A DNA stretch of 64,000 bases from Paraburkholderia tropica. GTDB lineage: Bacteria > Pseudomonadota > Gammaproteobacteria > Burkholderiales > Burkholderiaceae. The notes beneath the pieces were generated by a model. That model was not told the DNA's origin. It was given only the letters and a program-made list of their open reading frames with translations, and did not search any database. Made by a program: the position numbers and the translations under genes. The DNA lies in contig NZ_FNZM01000007.1 in assembly GCF_900109265.1 (NCBI RefSeq), forward strand, positions 1 to 64,000. Direction: 5' to 3'. Positions 25,780 through 34,153 of the stretch are shown piece by piece (position 1 is the first letter of the stretch; every line of letters starts with the position of its first letter).

Positions 25780-26913
25780 TCACAACGGATCGCGCAACGC
25801 CTGCTGCGCCGCGACCATGATGCGCGTGTGCTCGTCGCGCGAGCCGCCTTCGCGCTCGATCTCGCCCAGCCGCCCCGACGCCGACACAACGAGCCGCGCG
25901 CGGTCGTAATGGCGGCCCGCGTAGGCGAGCAGCGCGCCTTCGAGCGAATGGCGCCGGCGCAGTTCGTCGGCGAGCACGAGCGCGCCTTCCACGGCGATGC
26001 CCGCGCCCGAGGCGAGATGCGGCGTGGTCGCGTGCACGGCGTCGCCGAGCAGCACCACGCGGCCGCGATGCCACGGTCCCTCGATCATATGCCCCGCGAG
26101 CGGACGATACAAAACGCGGTGATCGTCGAGCGTGCCGTCGAGCAGCCCTTCGCGCAGCCTCGCGAGCGGGCCGTCGAATTCTTCGAGCAGATCGGCGAGC
26201 AGTTGCGGCCACTTGTCCGGCGCGAGGAAATCCATGCCTTCGCGTTTGTCGAGCACGAACAGATAGCACTGCGTCGCGCTGATCGGATTCATGCCCGCCT
26301 TGGTGGTCTTGCCCATGTAGATCGTCGAGTTCTCGCGTTCGCGCGGCACCACCGCGCGCCACGATCCCTGGCCCGTGAAGCGCGGCCCCGCGAAATCGGG
26401 CTTGACGTGGCGGCGCACCGCGGAATTGACGCCGTCCGCGCCAATCACGAGGTCGTAACGCGCGCGCGTGCCGTCCGTGAAGACGACGTCGACGCCTTCT
26501 TCATCCTGCGCGAGCGTTTCGAAACTCACGCCGAGGCGCACGTTCGCGCCCGCGCGCTGCGTGGCGTCCGCGAGGATCGCGGCGAGCGCACTGCGCATGA
26601 TGCCGGCCGCGCCCGGCAGATCGTCCGCGCCGTGCGCCGAGGCGATCGGCACGGTGGCCGTGAGCTGACCGCTTGCGTCGCAGATATCGACGGCGCGCCA
26701 CGAACCGCCCACGCGCAGCACGTCGGCGACCACGCCGACTTCGCGCAGCGCCCGCAGCGTCGGTCCGCTGATGGTGATGCCCGCGCCGTCGGGCGCCCAC
26801 TGCGGATTGAGTTCGACGAGATCGACCTCGATGTCCTGGCGGCGCAGCATGATCGCCGCGCACATGCCGCCGATGCCGCCTCCCACGATCAAGACCTTGT
26901 TGACGAGTGCCAT
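25780..26913 (-). CDS. FAD-dependent aromatic-ring monooxygenase
   Basis: This 377-residue class A flavoprotein monooxygenase has the Rossmann GGGIGG at residues 11-16, the DG motif (VIGADGVNS) and the GD motif (LLGDAVHATTPHLASGAG). It resembles salicylate/6-hydroxynicotinate hydroxylases in size, and FdeE-type flavonoid 8-hydroxylases. Such enzymes add a hydroxyl to a phenolic ring with NAD(P)H and O2. In this operon it would prepare a catechol-type ring for the VOC dioxygenase at 28524. It starts 71 bp after the hydrolase gene. The exact substrate is inferred from context only. Confidence 0.88.
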   Translation of the reverse strand: MALVNKVLIVGGGIGGMCAAIMLRRQDIEVDLVELNPQWAPDGAGITISGPTLRALREVGVVADVLRVGGSWRAVDICDASGQLTATVPIASAHGADDLPGAAGIMRSALAAILADATQRAGANVRLGVSFETLAQDEEGVDVVFTDGTRARYDLVIGADGVNSAVRRHVKPDFAGPRFTGQGSWRAVVPRERENSTIYMGKTTKAGMNPISATQCYLFVLDKREGMDFLAPDKWPQLLADLLEEFDGPLARLREGLLDGTLDDHRVLYRPLAGHMIEGPWHRGRVVLLGDAVHATTPHLASGAGIAVEGALVLADELRRRHSLEGALLAYAGRHYDRARLVVSASGRLGEIEREGGSRDEHTRIMVAAQQALRDPL

Positions 26914-26984
26914 GGTGTCTCTCTGTGTTTTATCGTTGCGTAATGACTGGATAGGTCTGAATGGAGCGACGAAGAACGCGCGCC

Positions 26985-28148
26985 TCAGGCGAGCGTGCCG
27001 CCCAGTTGTTCCGCGAGCCAGTCCGCGATGCGGTTGCCGGCGTTGAGCGGATTGTCGAGCGAGCTGTGTTCGACGCCGCCTTCGCGCGCGGTGAAAACGA
27101 AGAGATCCTTCTTCGGGCTGTTGATCAACTGATCGAAGGTTTCGTGCGCATATTTGAGCGGAATCTGGCGATCGTTTTCGCCGTGCGTCACCAGAAACGG
27201 CACGCGAATGCGATCGAGCACGCCGTTCAGATGCATGAATTCGGCCTTGGCGAAAAAGTCATCCTGATCCTTCGCGCCGAACACCCATTGCACGTGCTTC
27301 CAGTAATGCGGCACGGGATTTTCGCCTTCGCGTTTCAGACGTGCGTGCTGCACGGCGCGCCAGTCGTGATTGGCGCCCCAGACCGCGCCGCACGCGAAGC
27401 GCGGCTCGAACGCGACCGCGCGCGGACAGTAATAGCCGCCCAGCGACACACCGAGTGCGCCAATGCGCTGCGGGTCCACTTCCTCGTGCGCTTCGAGCCA
27501 ATCGACGATCGGCGCGGCCCAGACCTCCGTGTTGTGCACGGCAGGCAGTTCTTGCAAACGCAGCGCTTCGCCCGTGCCCGGCTGATCGACGAACAGCGCG
27601 GAGAGGCCGCGTCGCGCGAACATCGTGCCCATCACGCTCTTTTGCAGCATCTCCTTGGTCGAATCGAGTCCGTTCATGACGACGACGATCGGCGCGCGCT
27701 GGCCCGCTTGCAGCCCTTCGGCGCGCACGTAGAGCGCGGCAAGATGCGTGTCGCCATACGGGATTTCGACGCGCACGCAATTCTCGCGGCCGAGCGTGCG
27801 GCCGCGTTCGAACTGTTCGAGCGAACGCTGATAGATCGCGAGGCGCGCTTCGAAACCGTGTGCCTGCATGCGTTCGGCGATGCCGTAATACAGGCCCGCA
27901 CGCGCGTATTTTTCGCCGGCGGACAGCGTGTGGCCGCGCGCGAGATCGTCGTCGGCGAGGGCGCTGAGCTGATCGGCGCCGGCCTTCCACGCTTCATAGA
28001 AAGCCACCGTGCCGGGATCGTCGCCCGCGAGCGCCGCGTCGCGCAGCGGCGCGCACATGGCGTCGACTTCGCCGATATTGCCGCCGTGCGTGAGCGCGAT
28101 CATCGTCGAAAGGCTCCACACGTAATTGGTCGGAAAGTACTGGAACAT
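26985..28148 (-). CDS. Alpha/beta hydrolase (2,6-dihydropseudooxynicotine hydrolase-like)
   Basis: This protein of 387 residues has an N-terminal helical cap region (about 1-120) and an alpha/beta hydrolase core with nucleophile elbow GVSLGGYY, acid in GENDRQIP and His in GVEHSS. This long-cap architecture is that of DHPON hydrolase/FrsA-like proteins, which break C-C or C-N bonds of bulky aromatic ketones. After ring cleavage in this operon a C-C hydrolase is expected, and this is the best candidate. The ATG at 28148 is chosen over an upstream in-frame start because the extension overlaps the Rieske gene. Confidence 0.85.
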   Translation of the reverse strand: MFQYFPTNYVWSLSTMIALTHGGNIGEVDAMCAPLRDAALAGDDPGTVAFYEAWKAGADQLSALADDDLARGHTLSAGEKYARAGLYYGIAERMQAHGFEARLAIYQRSLEQFERGRTLGRENCVRVEIPYGDTHLAALYVRAEGLQAGQRAPIVVVMNGLDSTKEMLQKSVMGTMFARRGLSALFVDQPGTGEALRLQELPAVHNTEVWAAPIVDWLEAHEEVDPQRIGALGVSLGGYYCPRAVAFEPRFACGAVWGANHDWRAVQHARLKREGENPVPHYWKHVQWVFGAKDQDDFFAKAEFMHLNGVLDRIRVPFLVTHGENDRQIPLKYAHETFDQLINSPKKDLFVFTAREGGVEHSSLDNPLNAGNRIADWLAEQLGGTLA

Positions 28149-28161
28149 GGCGATAGTCCGT

Positions 28162-28527
28162 TTAAATGTCGAAGACCGAGGGCAGGTCGGCGGCGATCCA
28201 TACTTCGCCGTCGACAACGCGCGCGGGTACCTTGATGAGCGACTTGCCGGTGCACGGCCCGGCGAAACACAGGCCCGTGCGGATGTCGAAATGCGCGGAG
28301 TGCGCGTAGCAGACGATGTGCTGTCCGTCGCCGGACAGAAAGCGGTCCTGGCGATATTCCATCGGCCGATGTTCGTGCGGGCAGTCGTTGAGCCAGACGA
28401 ACACTTCGTCGCCCTGACGCACGACGCACAGACGATCGTCGAAGCCTTCGCGCAGCATGCCGCGCGCGCCGCCGTCGGGCAGCGCGTCGAGCGTGCAGAG
28501 CAGGCGCTCTCCGGCGTGCGTGGTCAT
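28162..28527 (-). CDS. Rieske [2Fe-2S] ferredoxin-like protein
   Basis: This 121-residue protein has one Rieske centre: Cys49-Pro-His51 and Cys73-Tyr-Ala-His76, flanked by WLNDCPHEHRP and HIVCYAHSAHFD. The length is that of a soluble ferredoxin component, not an oxygenase alpha subunit, and no Rieske oxygenase or ferredoxin reductase gene is present in the window. Its start overlaps the stop of the upstream VOC gene by four bases (ATGA). It may deliver electrons to, or reactivate the iron of, the extradiol dioxygenase, as plant-type ferredoxins do for some catechol dioxygenases. This role is inferred. Confidence 0.88.
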   Translation of the reverse strand: MTTHAGERLLCTLDALPDGGARGMLREGFDDRLCVVRQGDEVFVWLNDCPHEHRPMEYRQDRFLSGDGQHIVCYAHSAHFDIRTGLCFAGPCTGKSLIKVPARVVDGEVWIAADLPSVFDI

Positions 28528-29456
28528 TCGCCGGGCGCCCACTTGTTGCGGGCGTCGAACAGGAAGATCTGCGAGTTGTCGGAACCCGGATCGACGGCGC
28601 GCGGCGTCCAGCTCGCGTCGTGCAGGTCCATGTCCGCGTCGAACTCGATCGTCGCGCCGAACGGGCTGTTGAAATACCAGAAGAAGTTGCTGCCCAGAAT
28701 ATGGCGGCCCGGCCCCCAGAAGCTCTTGTAGCCCTTCTTCACGAAGTTCCAGCCGTGCTGCAGCACTTCGGCGGGCGAGCCCAGATGGAACGTGAAGTGA
28801 TTGCAGCCGATCATGTGATCGTTCTGGCTTTCGATCATGAAGAGCGTGTGATGATCGTTCGTGCCCGCCGGCCGCATGAACGGGCCGAGATGATTGAAGC
28901 GGTCGGTCACGACGAAACCAAGGCGCGCATAGAACGCTTCCGCCTTCTGCACGTCGTCCACGAAATACACGACGTGCGAGAGCGTGCGCGGCTTGATGAC
29001 TTCATCGGGATTCGCAGCGCAGTCGTTGGGCGCGCGACCGGCGGGTTGCCCCGGCACGTTGAAGCCCAGATAGCGCGCGTCATAGGCGCGGCGTTGCGTG
29101 ACCATGAAGGCGACGCCGAAGCCCGCATCGTCCATGCAATGCACGGTGCCGTCGGCGTCCATGCGCACGTCGCGCTCCGCTTCGAGATGCGCGCGGATCG
29201 TGGCGAGCGTGTCCGCGTTGTCGACGCCGTAGACCGTTTCGCGCAAACAAGGCGTGGCGGCTTTCGGCGGCAGCGGCGGCAGGCGCGGGTCGTCGGCGGG
29301 GCGCATGACGAGGCCCGTGCCGTCGAGTGCGGTGAAGACGCCGCCGTGCGCGGGATCGTATTCGACTTCGTCGAGACCATAGTCGTGCAGGTACTGGCGG
29401 GCTCCCGCCATGTCGTCGATGCCGAAGACGAGATATTCGAGTCCAACGATCTGCAT
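28524..29456 (-). CDS. VOC-superfamily extradiol ring-cleavage dioxygenase-like protein
   Basis: This 310-residue protein has two VOC modules. The second (about 155-290) carries the likely Fe(II) ligands in SHVVYFV, HFTFHL and ATIEFDADMD, the two-His-one-carboxylate set of type I extradiol dioxygenases. The first module (MQIVGLEYLVFGIDDM) lacks them, as in BphC/XylE relatives. It would open the ring hydroxylated by the FAD monooxygenase. AAGGATTC precedes the ATG. It overlaps the Rieske gene, which suggests the two products work together. Comparable to FdeC of the Herbaspirillum flavonoid operon, from memory of that system only. Confidence 0.85.
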   Translation of the reverse strand: MQIVGLEYLVFGIDDMAGARQYLHDYGLDEVEYDPAHGGVFTALDGTGLVMRPADDPRLPPLPPKAATPCLRETVYGVDNADTLATIRAHLEAERDVRMDADGTVHCMDDAGFGVAFMVTQRRAYDARYLGFNVPGQPAGRAPNDCAANPDEVIKPRTLSHVVYFVDDVQKAEAFYARLGFVVTDRFNHLGPFMRPAGTNDHHTLFMIESQNDHMIGCNHFTFHLGSPAEVLQHGWNFVKKGYKSFWGPGRHILGSNFFWYFNSPFGATIEFDADMDLHDASWTPRAVDPGSDNSQIFLFDARNKWAPGE

Positions 29457-29515
29457 AATCAGGAATCCTTTTCATTGGTATCGCAGCGATTCAGTGGCGC
29501 AGCGATGCCGGGTAT

Positions 29516-30460
29516 TCAATGGGCGATGGCGCGGGCGATCAGTTGTTCGACCGTGCCGTCGTGGCGCAGGCCGAGTTGTTCGGCTTCGGGCGTCAGCAGC
29601 GGCGGATAGGCGGCGAACAGCCGCTCGATGAACGGGTCGGGCGCGTAGGTCACGAGCGCCTTGCGTGACTCGCCGAAGCGCGCGGCGAGCGCGTCGACCA
29701 CTTCGGCGATGGTGAGGCGCAGCACCGGCATCTGATAGCTGCGCCGCGCGTTGAAGCGTTCCGCGTCGACGGTCGCCGCATGCAGCAGATTGTCGACGCA
29801 CGCGCCCACCGAGATCCACCACGCCACGCCTTCGGGCGAGACCGGCACCGTGATCGCCTCGTTGGCGGCGAGTTTCCAGAACAGCTGGCTCATGAACGCC
29901 GACATCATGCCCGCGCCGTCGCCCGGTCGCGCCACCACGCCGGGCAGGCGCAGCGAGCAGCCCTGCACCCAGCCGAGGCGCGTGGCGTCGGCGACCAGCG
30001 CTTCGCCCGTCAGCTTGTGCGCGCCGTAGCTCAATGCGGGCGCGGGCAGCGTGCGTTCGTCGACGACCTCGGGCAGTTGGTCGCCGTAGACCGCCACCGT
30101 GCTCGCGAAGACGAAGCGCGGCGGCCGGGCCTGACCGCGCAGATCTTCGAGCAGGCCGAGCGTGGCGTCGAGATTGATCGTGCGGCCGAGCGCGTAGTCG
30201 CGTTCCGCCGCGCCGCCGGGAATGCTCGCGAGATGGAACACGGCATCGACGGGCGCTGCGTAGGCTTGCGCGCGCACGCTCGCGTCGGCGATGCTGCCCG
30301 CGAGTTGCGTCACGCGTGCATCGGCGTGCGGCGCATCGAATGCGATATCGAGCAGCGTGAGTGTCGACACCGCGCGTGCGCCGAGGCCGTCGGCGAGCAG
30401 ACGTTTGACGAGCGCGCGCCCGACGAACCCCTGTGCACCGGTAACGACGACATGGCTCAT
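29516..30460 (-). CDS. NAD-dependent epimerase/dehydratase family protein (DenD-like)
   Basis: This 314-residue extended SDR has TGAQGFVGRAL as cofactor loop, DIAF after strand 2 and FHLASIPGG. The active-site Tyr/Lys are in SYGAHKLTGE, and SLRLPGVVARPGDGAGMMS follows. The last segments are those of D-erythronate dehydrogenase DenD and relatives. In this operon it probably oxidises a hydroxy intermediate and not erythronate. The start overlaps the stop of the flavoprotein gene by four bases. Confidence 0.85.
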   Translation of the reverse strand: MSHVVVTGAQGFVGRALVKRLLADGLGARAVSTLTLLDIAFDAPHADARVTQLAGSIADASVRAQAYAAPVDAVFHLASIPGGAAERDYALGRTINLDATLGLLEDLRGQARPPRFVFASTVAVYGDQLPEVVDERTLPAPALSYGAHKLTGEALVADATRLGWVQGCSLRLPGVVARPGDGAGMMSAFMSQLFWKLAANEAITVPVSPEGVAWWISVGACVDNLLHAATVDAERFNARRSYQMPVLRLTIAEVVDALAARFGESRKALVTYAPDPFIERLFAAYPPLLTPEAEQLGLRHDGTVEQLIARAIAH

Positions 30461-32322
30461 TGCGCGTCTCCCTTGCGGAACGGCAGCGTGGCGAGGAACG
30501 CCAGGCGCGTGGCGCCGAGCATCTTGAGGCCCGCGCGTGCGGAAGACGCGTCGAGGCGCGCTTCCATCGGCATGGTGCCGAAGCTCTTGCCCTTGATGAC
30601 GAGTTCGTTGCCGACGCGTTCCAGCGACTCCACGTGCATCAGTTCCTCGTCGGAGGGACCGCGCAGCACCATGCCGGCTTTCTTCGGCGCGTGGCCGTTC
30701 GCCGTCGCGGGCACGCCGCTGTCCTGGCGCGCGCCCTTCGCCACGCTGCCGAAGTCCATGCCGAGCTGATCGAACATCTTGATGGCGGTGGCGCGGCCCG
30801 CGCCGTACACGCCGCCGCCCGGATGCTGGAACGGTCCCGCGAGATAGAGGCGCTCGACGCCCGGCACGGTGAACTGGCCGAGGTCCGGCGTGGGGCGATG
30901 CCCCGCGCTTTGATAGAAGTAGGGCGCCACGCCGTGCAGATCGCCGCGCATCATGCTGTTCGGGCTCGAGCGTTCGAGATCGACAGGACTGACGATGCTG
31001 CGCGCGACGATGTTATCGCTCGTCAGGTTCGAAACGAACCGGCGGTAATGCGCGAGCGAGAGATCGCCGATCTCTTCCTTGAACTCGTCCCAGTGACGCT
31101 CGGACCAGCGCGTGTCCTTCACGTTGTACGGCGCGAACGTGATGCCATGGAACATGCCCTTGCCCGCGGGCACGCGCGTCTTGTCGCCGATGCTTTCGTC
31201 GCCGCCCGCGCACAGACGGCGCTCGGTGATGAGACCGCGCTTGAGGTCGTCGAAATCGGCGAGCATCTCGTCGAGCTTGTCCGTGGCCATGAATTCGAGC
31301 ATGGTCGCGTAGCCCACTTCTTCGCCCGCGTAATAGCGCGCGTTTTCCTTGAGATCGTAGTGGCTCACCATGATCGAGAACGGCGCGAGCGTGGCGCGTT
31401 CCGCGCGCTTCAACACGGGCTCGGGCACGCCTTCCACGAAGCGGCGGATCACATGCGGATGAAGCGCGCCGATCACGGCGTCCTTCGCCACGATGGTCTC
31501 GCCGCTCGCGAGCTGCACGCCGCTGGCGCGACCCGCGCTCGTGAGAATCTTCGCGACTTCGGCGTTGCAGCGCACTTCGCCGCCATACGATTCGATGCAG
31601 CGCACCAGCGATTCGGTGAGCTTGCCGCTGCCGCCGATCGGCTGCGAAACGCCGTACGTATGAATGATGCCGGGCATCAGCAGCACGCCCATGCCGGTGC
31701 CGAGTTCGTTGGGCGCCTGCAGGTTTTCGCTCACGAGACGCAGCAGATGAATCTTGATCTTGTCGCTCTCGTAGAGTTGATTGACGAGATCGAGGCAGTC
31801 GCGGTTCATGTAGTCGAGCATGAGGCGGCCTTCGTCGCTGCGGTCGAGCATGGCGACGAGTTCGCCGAGCGGCGGCGGCGGCGAGTAGAGGCCGGGCATG
31901 AACATCTGCAGGACCTGCTGGCTCATCTTCACGAATTCGCGGTACGTGTCGGCGTCTTTCTGCGAGACCTTCGCGAAGCATTCGCAGGTCTTGTCGAGAT
32001 CCTTGTACGTGAACAGCACCGATTGATCGGGAAAGATCGTGGCGTGCGGCACCGGCGAATAGTGGTATTTCAGGCCATGTTCCGAGAGCAGGCCGAGTTC
32101 GTCCTGGCGCAACATCGGATTGCCCTGAATCATGATGTGCACGCTCGAGTGCTCGTCGTGCCAGTAGCCCGGCGTGTTCAGCTCGCGCGTGCTCACGCCG
32201 CCGCCCGGCCACGCCTTGCGTTCGAGCACGAGGACTTTCTTGCCGGCTTTCGCGAGATACGCGGCGGCGACGAGGCCATTGTGGCCCGCGCCCATCGCGA
32301 CGATGTCGTATTGCGTGGTCAT
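30457..32322 (-). CDS. Phytoene-desaturase/carotenoid-isomerase-like FAD oxidoreductase
   Basis: This protein of 621 residues opens MTTQYDIVAMGAGHNGLVAA with the Rossmann GxGxxG and LERKAWPGGGVST. It ends its FAD domain with YLAGPFQHPGGGVYGAGRA. Members of this CrtI/PDS family desaturate, isomerise or aromatise hydrophobic substrates using FAD. The last 90 residues or so form an extra C-terminal segment beyond the usual family end. Its start overlaps the FAH stop by four bases. In a flavonoid-type pathway it could desaturate the central ring or an alicyclic intermediate; no carotenoid gene is nearby. Function inferred. Confidence 0.85.
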   Translation of the reverse strand: MTTQYDIVAMGAGHNGLVAAAYLAKAGKKVLVLERKAWPGGGVSTRELNTPGYWHDEHSSVHIMIQGNPMLRQDELGLLSEHGLKYHYSPVPHATIFPDQSVLFTYKDLDKTCECFAKVSQKDADTYREFVKMSQQVLQMFMPGLYSPPPPLGELVAMLDRSDEGRLMLDYMNRDCLDLVNQLYESDKIKIHLLRLVSENLQAPNELGTGMGVLLMPGIIHTYGVSQPIGGSGKLTESLVRCIESYGGEVRCNAEVAKILTSAGRASGVQLASGETIVAKDAVIGALHPHVIRRFVEGVPEPVLKRAERATLAPFSIMVSHYDLKENARYYAGEEVGYATMLEFMATDKLDEMLADFDDLKRGLITERRLCAGGDESIGDKTRVPAGKGMFHGITFAPYNVKDTRWSERHWDEFKEEIGDLSLAHYRRFVSNLTSDNIVARSIVSPVDLERSSPNSMMRGDLHGVAPYFYQSAGHRPTPDLGQFTVPGVERLYLAGPFQHPGGGVYGAGRATAIKMFDQLGMDFGSVAKGARQDSGVPATANGHAPKKAGMVLRGPSDEELMHVESLERVGNELVIKGKSFGTMPMEARLDASSARAGLKMLGATRLAFLATLPFRKGDAQ

Positions 32323-33344
32323 GCGCCTGCTCCTGCAATGGCGTGGTGGGCGGACTGCTGAACGTAGTCCGCCTGAATGTAGCGATGATCGATGGCGCCG
32401 AAGATCGATTGACCGTCGTGGCCCTTCATGTCGAAACGCAGACGTTCGCCGAAACGCATCCACGGCGTGCGCGATTCGCCGTGTTCGAGCATTTCGATCG
32501 CGCGTTGCTCCGCGAGGCAGGCGGAACCCGTCGCGTGATAATCGACGTTCGAGAAGGTGCCCGAACCGAGCAGCATGCCCGCGCGCAAATTGCGGTTGTA
32601 CGCGATATACGCGATCAGTTCGTGAAAGCCGAAGCTCATTTCGCGGCCGTTCGGCGCGCCGAAGCGCTCGCCGTTGCGCGCGACTTCCATGTCGAGCTGC
32701 ACGCGGCCGTCCTGCCAGGCGTCGCCGAGTTCGTCGGGCGTGACGGCGACCGGCGCGAACGCCGTGGCGGGCTTGGCGAGTATGAAGCCGAAGCCCATGC
32801 CCAGCTCGCGAAACAGATGCTTGCGCATGCTCACGTCGTTGAAGAGCACGACGAGGCGCACGTGGGAGAGTGCGTCGGCGGCGCGCGTGCCCATCGGCAC
32901 GTCGCCGAGAATCACGCCCACTTCGCCTTCGAAGTCGCATTGATCGGCTTCGTCAGGAAACGCGTAATCGCCGTGCGGGCCCACGAAATCGTCGGCCTGT
33001 CGCTGGATCAGTACGGGAATCGACGGGTCCGACTTCTTCTCCGGATGGTAGGCCTGCGTCATGATGCGGCCGTGATTGAGGAACGCGGAGGCGTCGATGA
33101 ACTGATGCGTGCGCGGCAGCGGCGCGCTGCACGCCTGCGCGTCGAAGTCGAACGCGTTCGCCGCGCGGCCGGCGTTGAGCGCGTCGTAAAGCGCCTGCAA
33201 TGCGGCTTGCGTGTGCGCCCAGTCGTCGAGCGCGGCGCGCAGTGTCGGCGCGATGGCGTCGGCGCGAACCGCGCGGCGCAGATCGCGCGAGACGACGATC
33301 AGCGCCCCATCGGGATGACCGTTGTTGAGCGACGCGAGTTTCAT
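32319..33344 (-). CDS. Fumarylacetoacetate hydrolase (FAH) family protein
   Basis: This 341-residue protein shows the FAH metal-site residues in CDFEGEVGVILG (ExE motif) and LFNDVSMRK. The downstream GSGTFSN segment forms the product pocket. N-terminal residues (about 1-75) match the extra domain of eukaryote-like FAH relatives. FAH enzymes hydrolyse C-C bonds in beta-diketones or hydrate dienoates, steps that follow ring opening. AAGGAGACAG precedes the ATG. It sits between an SDR and the flavoprotein gene and overlaps the latter. Confidence 0.88.
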   Translation of the reverse strand: MKLASLNNGHPDGALIVVSRDLRRAVRADAIAPTLRAALDDWAHTQAALQALYDALNAGRAANAFDFDAQACSAPLPRTHQFIDASAFLNHGRIMTQAYHPEKKSDPSIPVLIQRQADDFVGPHGDYAFPDEADQCDFEGEVGVILGDVPMGTRAADALSHVRLVVLFNDVSMRKHLFRELGMGFGFILAKPATAFAPVAVTPDELGDAWQDGRVQLDMEVARNGERFGAPNGREMSFGFHELIAYIAYNRNLRAGMLLGSGTFSNVDYHATGSACLAEQRAIEMLEHGESRTPWMRFGERLRFDMKGHDGQSIFGAIDHRYIQADYVQQSAHHAIAGAGA

Positions 33345-33382
33345 GGTGTCTGTCTCCTTCGATGTCTTGTCGGTTGATGCGA

Positions 33383-34153
33383 TCAGCGCAGCGGGCGGCC
33401 GCCGTCGACGGGCAGCACGCAGCCGGTGGTGAAGCGCAGATCGCGCGCGGCGACTAGCACCGCCTGCGCGATTTCCTGCGGGTCGGCGAGGCGGCCGAGC
33501 GGCGTGCGCGCGGCCTGCTCGTCGCGCCACGCGGTGTCCATCGACTTCACGAATTCGGTGTCGACGAGTCCCGGCGACACCGACACCACGCGAATGCGTG
33601 GCGCGAGCGCACGCGCCAGCGACTTCGTGAGATTGTCGAGCGCGGCCTTCGAGGCGCAATAGATCACGTTGCTGCCCATCGCGGTCTGCGCGGCGATCGA
33701 CGAAATATTGACGACGACCGCGCCGCCCGCGAGCGTGCTGCGGTCGAGCAGCGGACGCAGCGCGCGCACCATCGCGAATGGGCCGCGCACGTTGGTGGCG
33801 AGCACGTCGTCGATGAGCGCGTCGGGCATGCCGTCGAGGTCGTCGTGCGCGACGAAGCGCGTGGTGCCCGCGCAATTCACGAGCACGTCGCAGCGGTTGT
33901 AGCGCGTGGCCACGTCGTCGGCGAGGCGCGTGAGCGCGGCGGTGTCGGTCACGGGCGCGGCGAGGGCGCTATGGCCTTCGCCGTCGAGTTGCGCGACGAG
34001 CGCGTGCGCCGCGTCGGCCGAACTGCGATAACCGGCGACGACGGCGCAACCGGCGAGCGCGAGCGAGCGGCAGATCTGCTCGCCGAGGCCGCCCGTCGCG
34101 CCGGTGACGAGCGCGACGGGGCGCTCGCCGTTAAGGGTGGTGAACTTCGTCAT
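33383..34153 (-). CDS. SDR family oxidoreductase
   Basis: This 256-residue SDR has TGATGGLGEQIC, a basic GYRSS after strand 2 (NADPH preference), NCAG, NISSIAAQ and YCASK, ending in PVDGGRPLR. The start codon overlaps the stop of the SMP-30 gene by four bases. FabG-like in pattern; in this operon likely to reduce or oxidise a keto intermediate. Confidence 0.9.
   Translation of the reverse strand: MTKFTTLNGERPVALVTGATGGLGEQICRSLALAGCAVVAGYRSSADAAHALVAQLDGEGHSALAAPVTDTAALTRLADDVATRYNRCDVLVNCAGTTRFVAHDDLDGMPDALIDDVLATNVRGPFAMVRALRPLLDRSTLAGGAVVVNISSIAAQTAMGSNVIYCASKAALDNLTKSLARALAPRIRVVSVSPGLVDTEFVKSMDTAWRDEQAARTPLGRLADPQEIAQAVLVAARDLRFTTGCVLPVDGGRPLR

Noticed and set aside
30457..32940. 827-codon frame suggesting an N-terminal fusion on the phytoene-desaturase-like protein
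   Set aside because: The first 206 codons are an antisense-like Arg-rich shadow inside the FAH gene; the true start overlaps the FAH stop by four bases.
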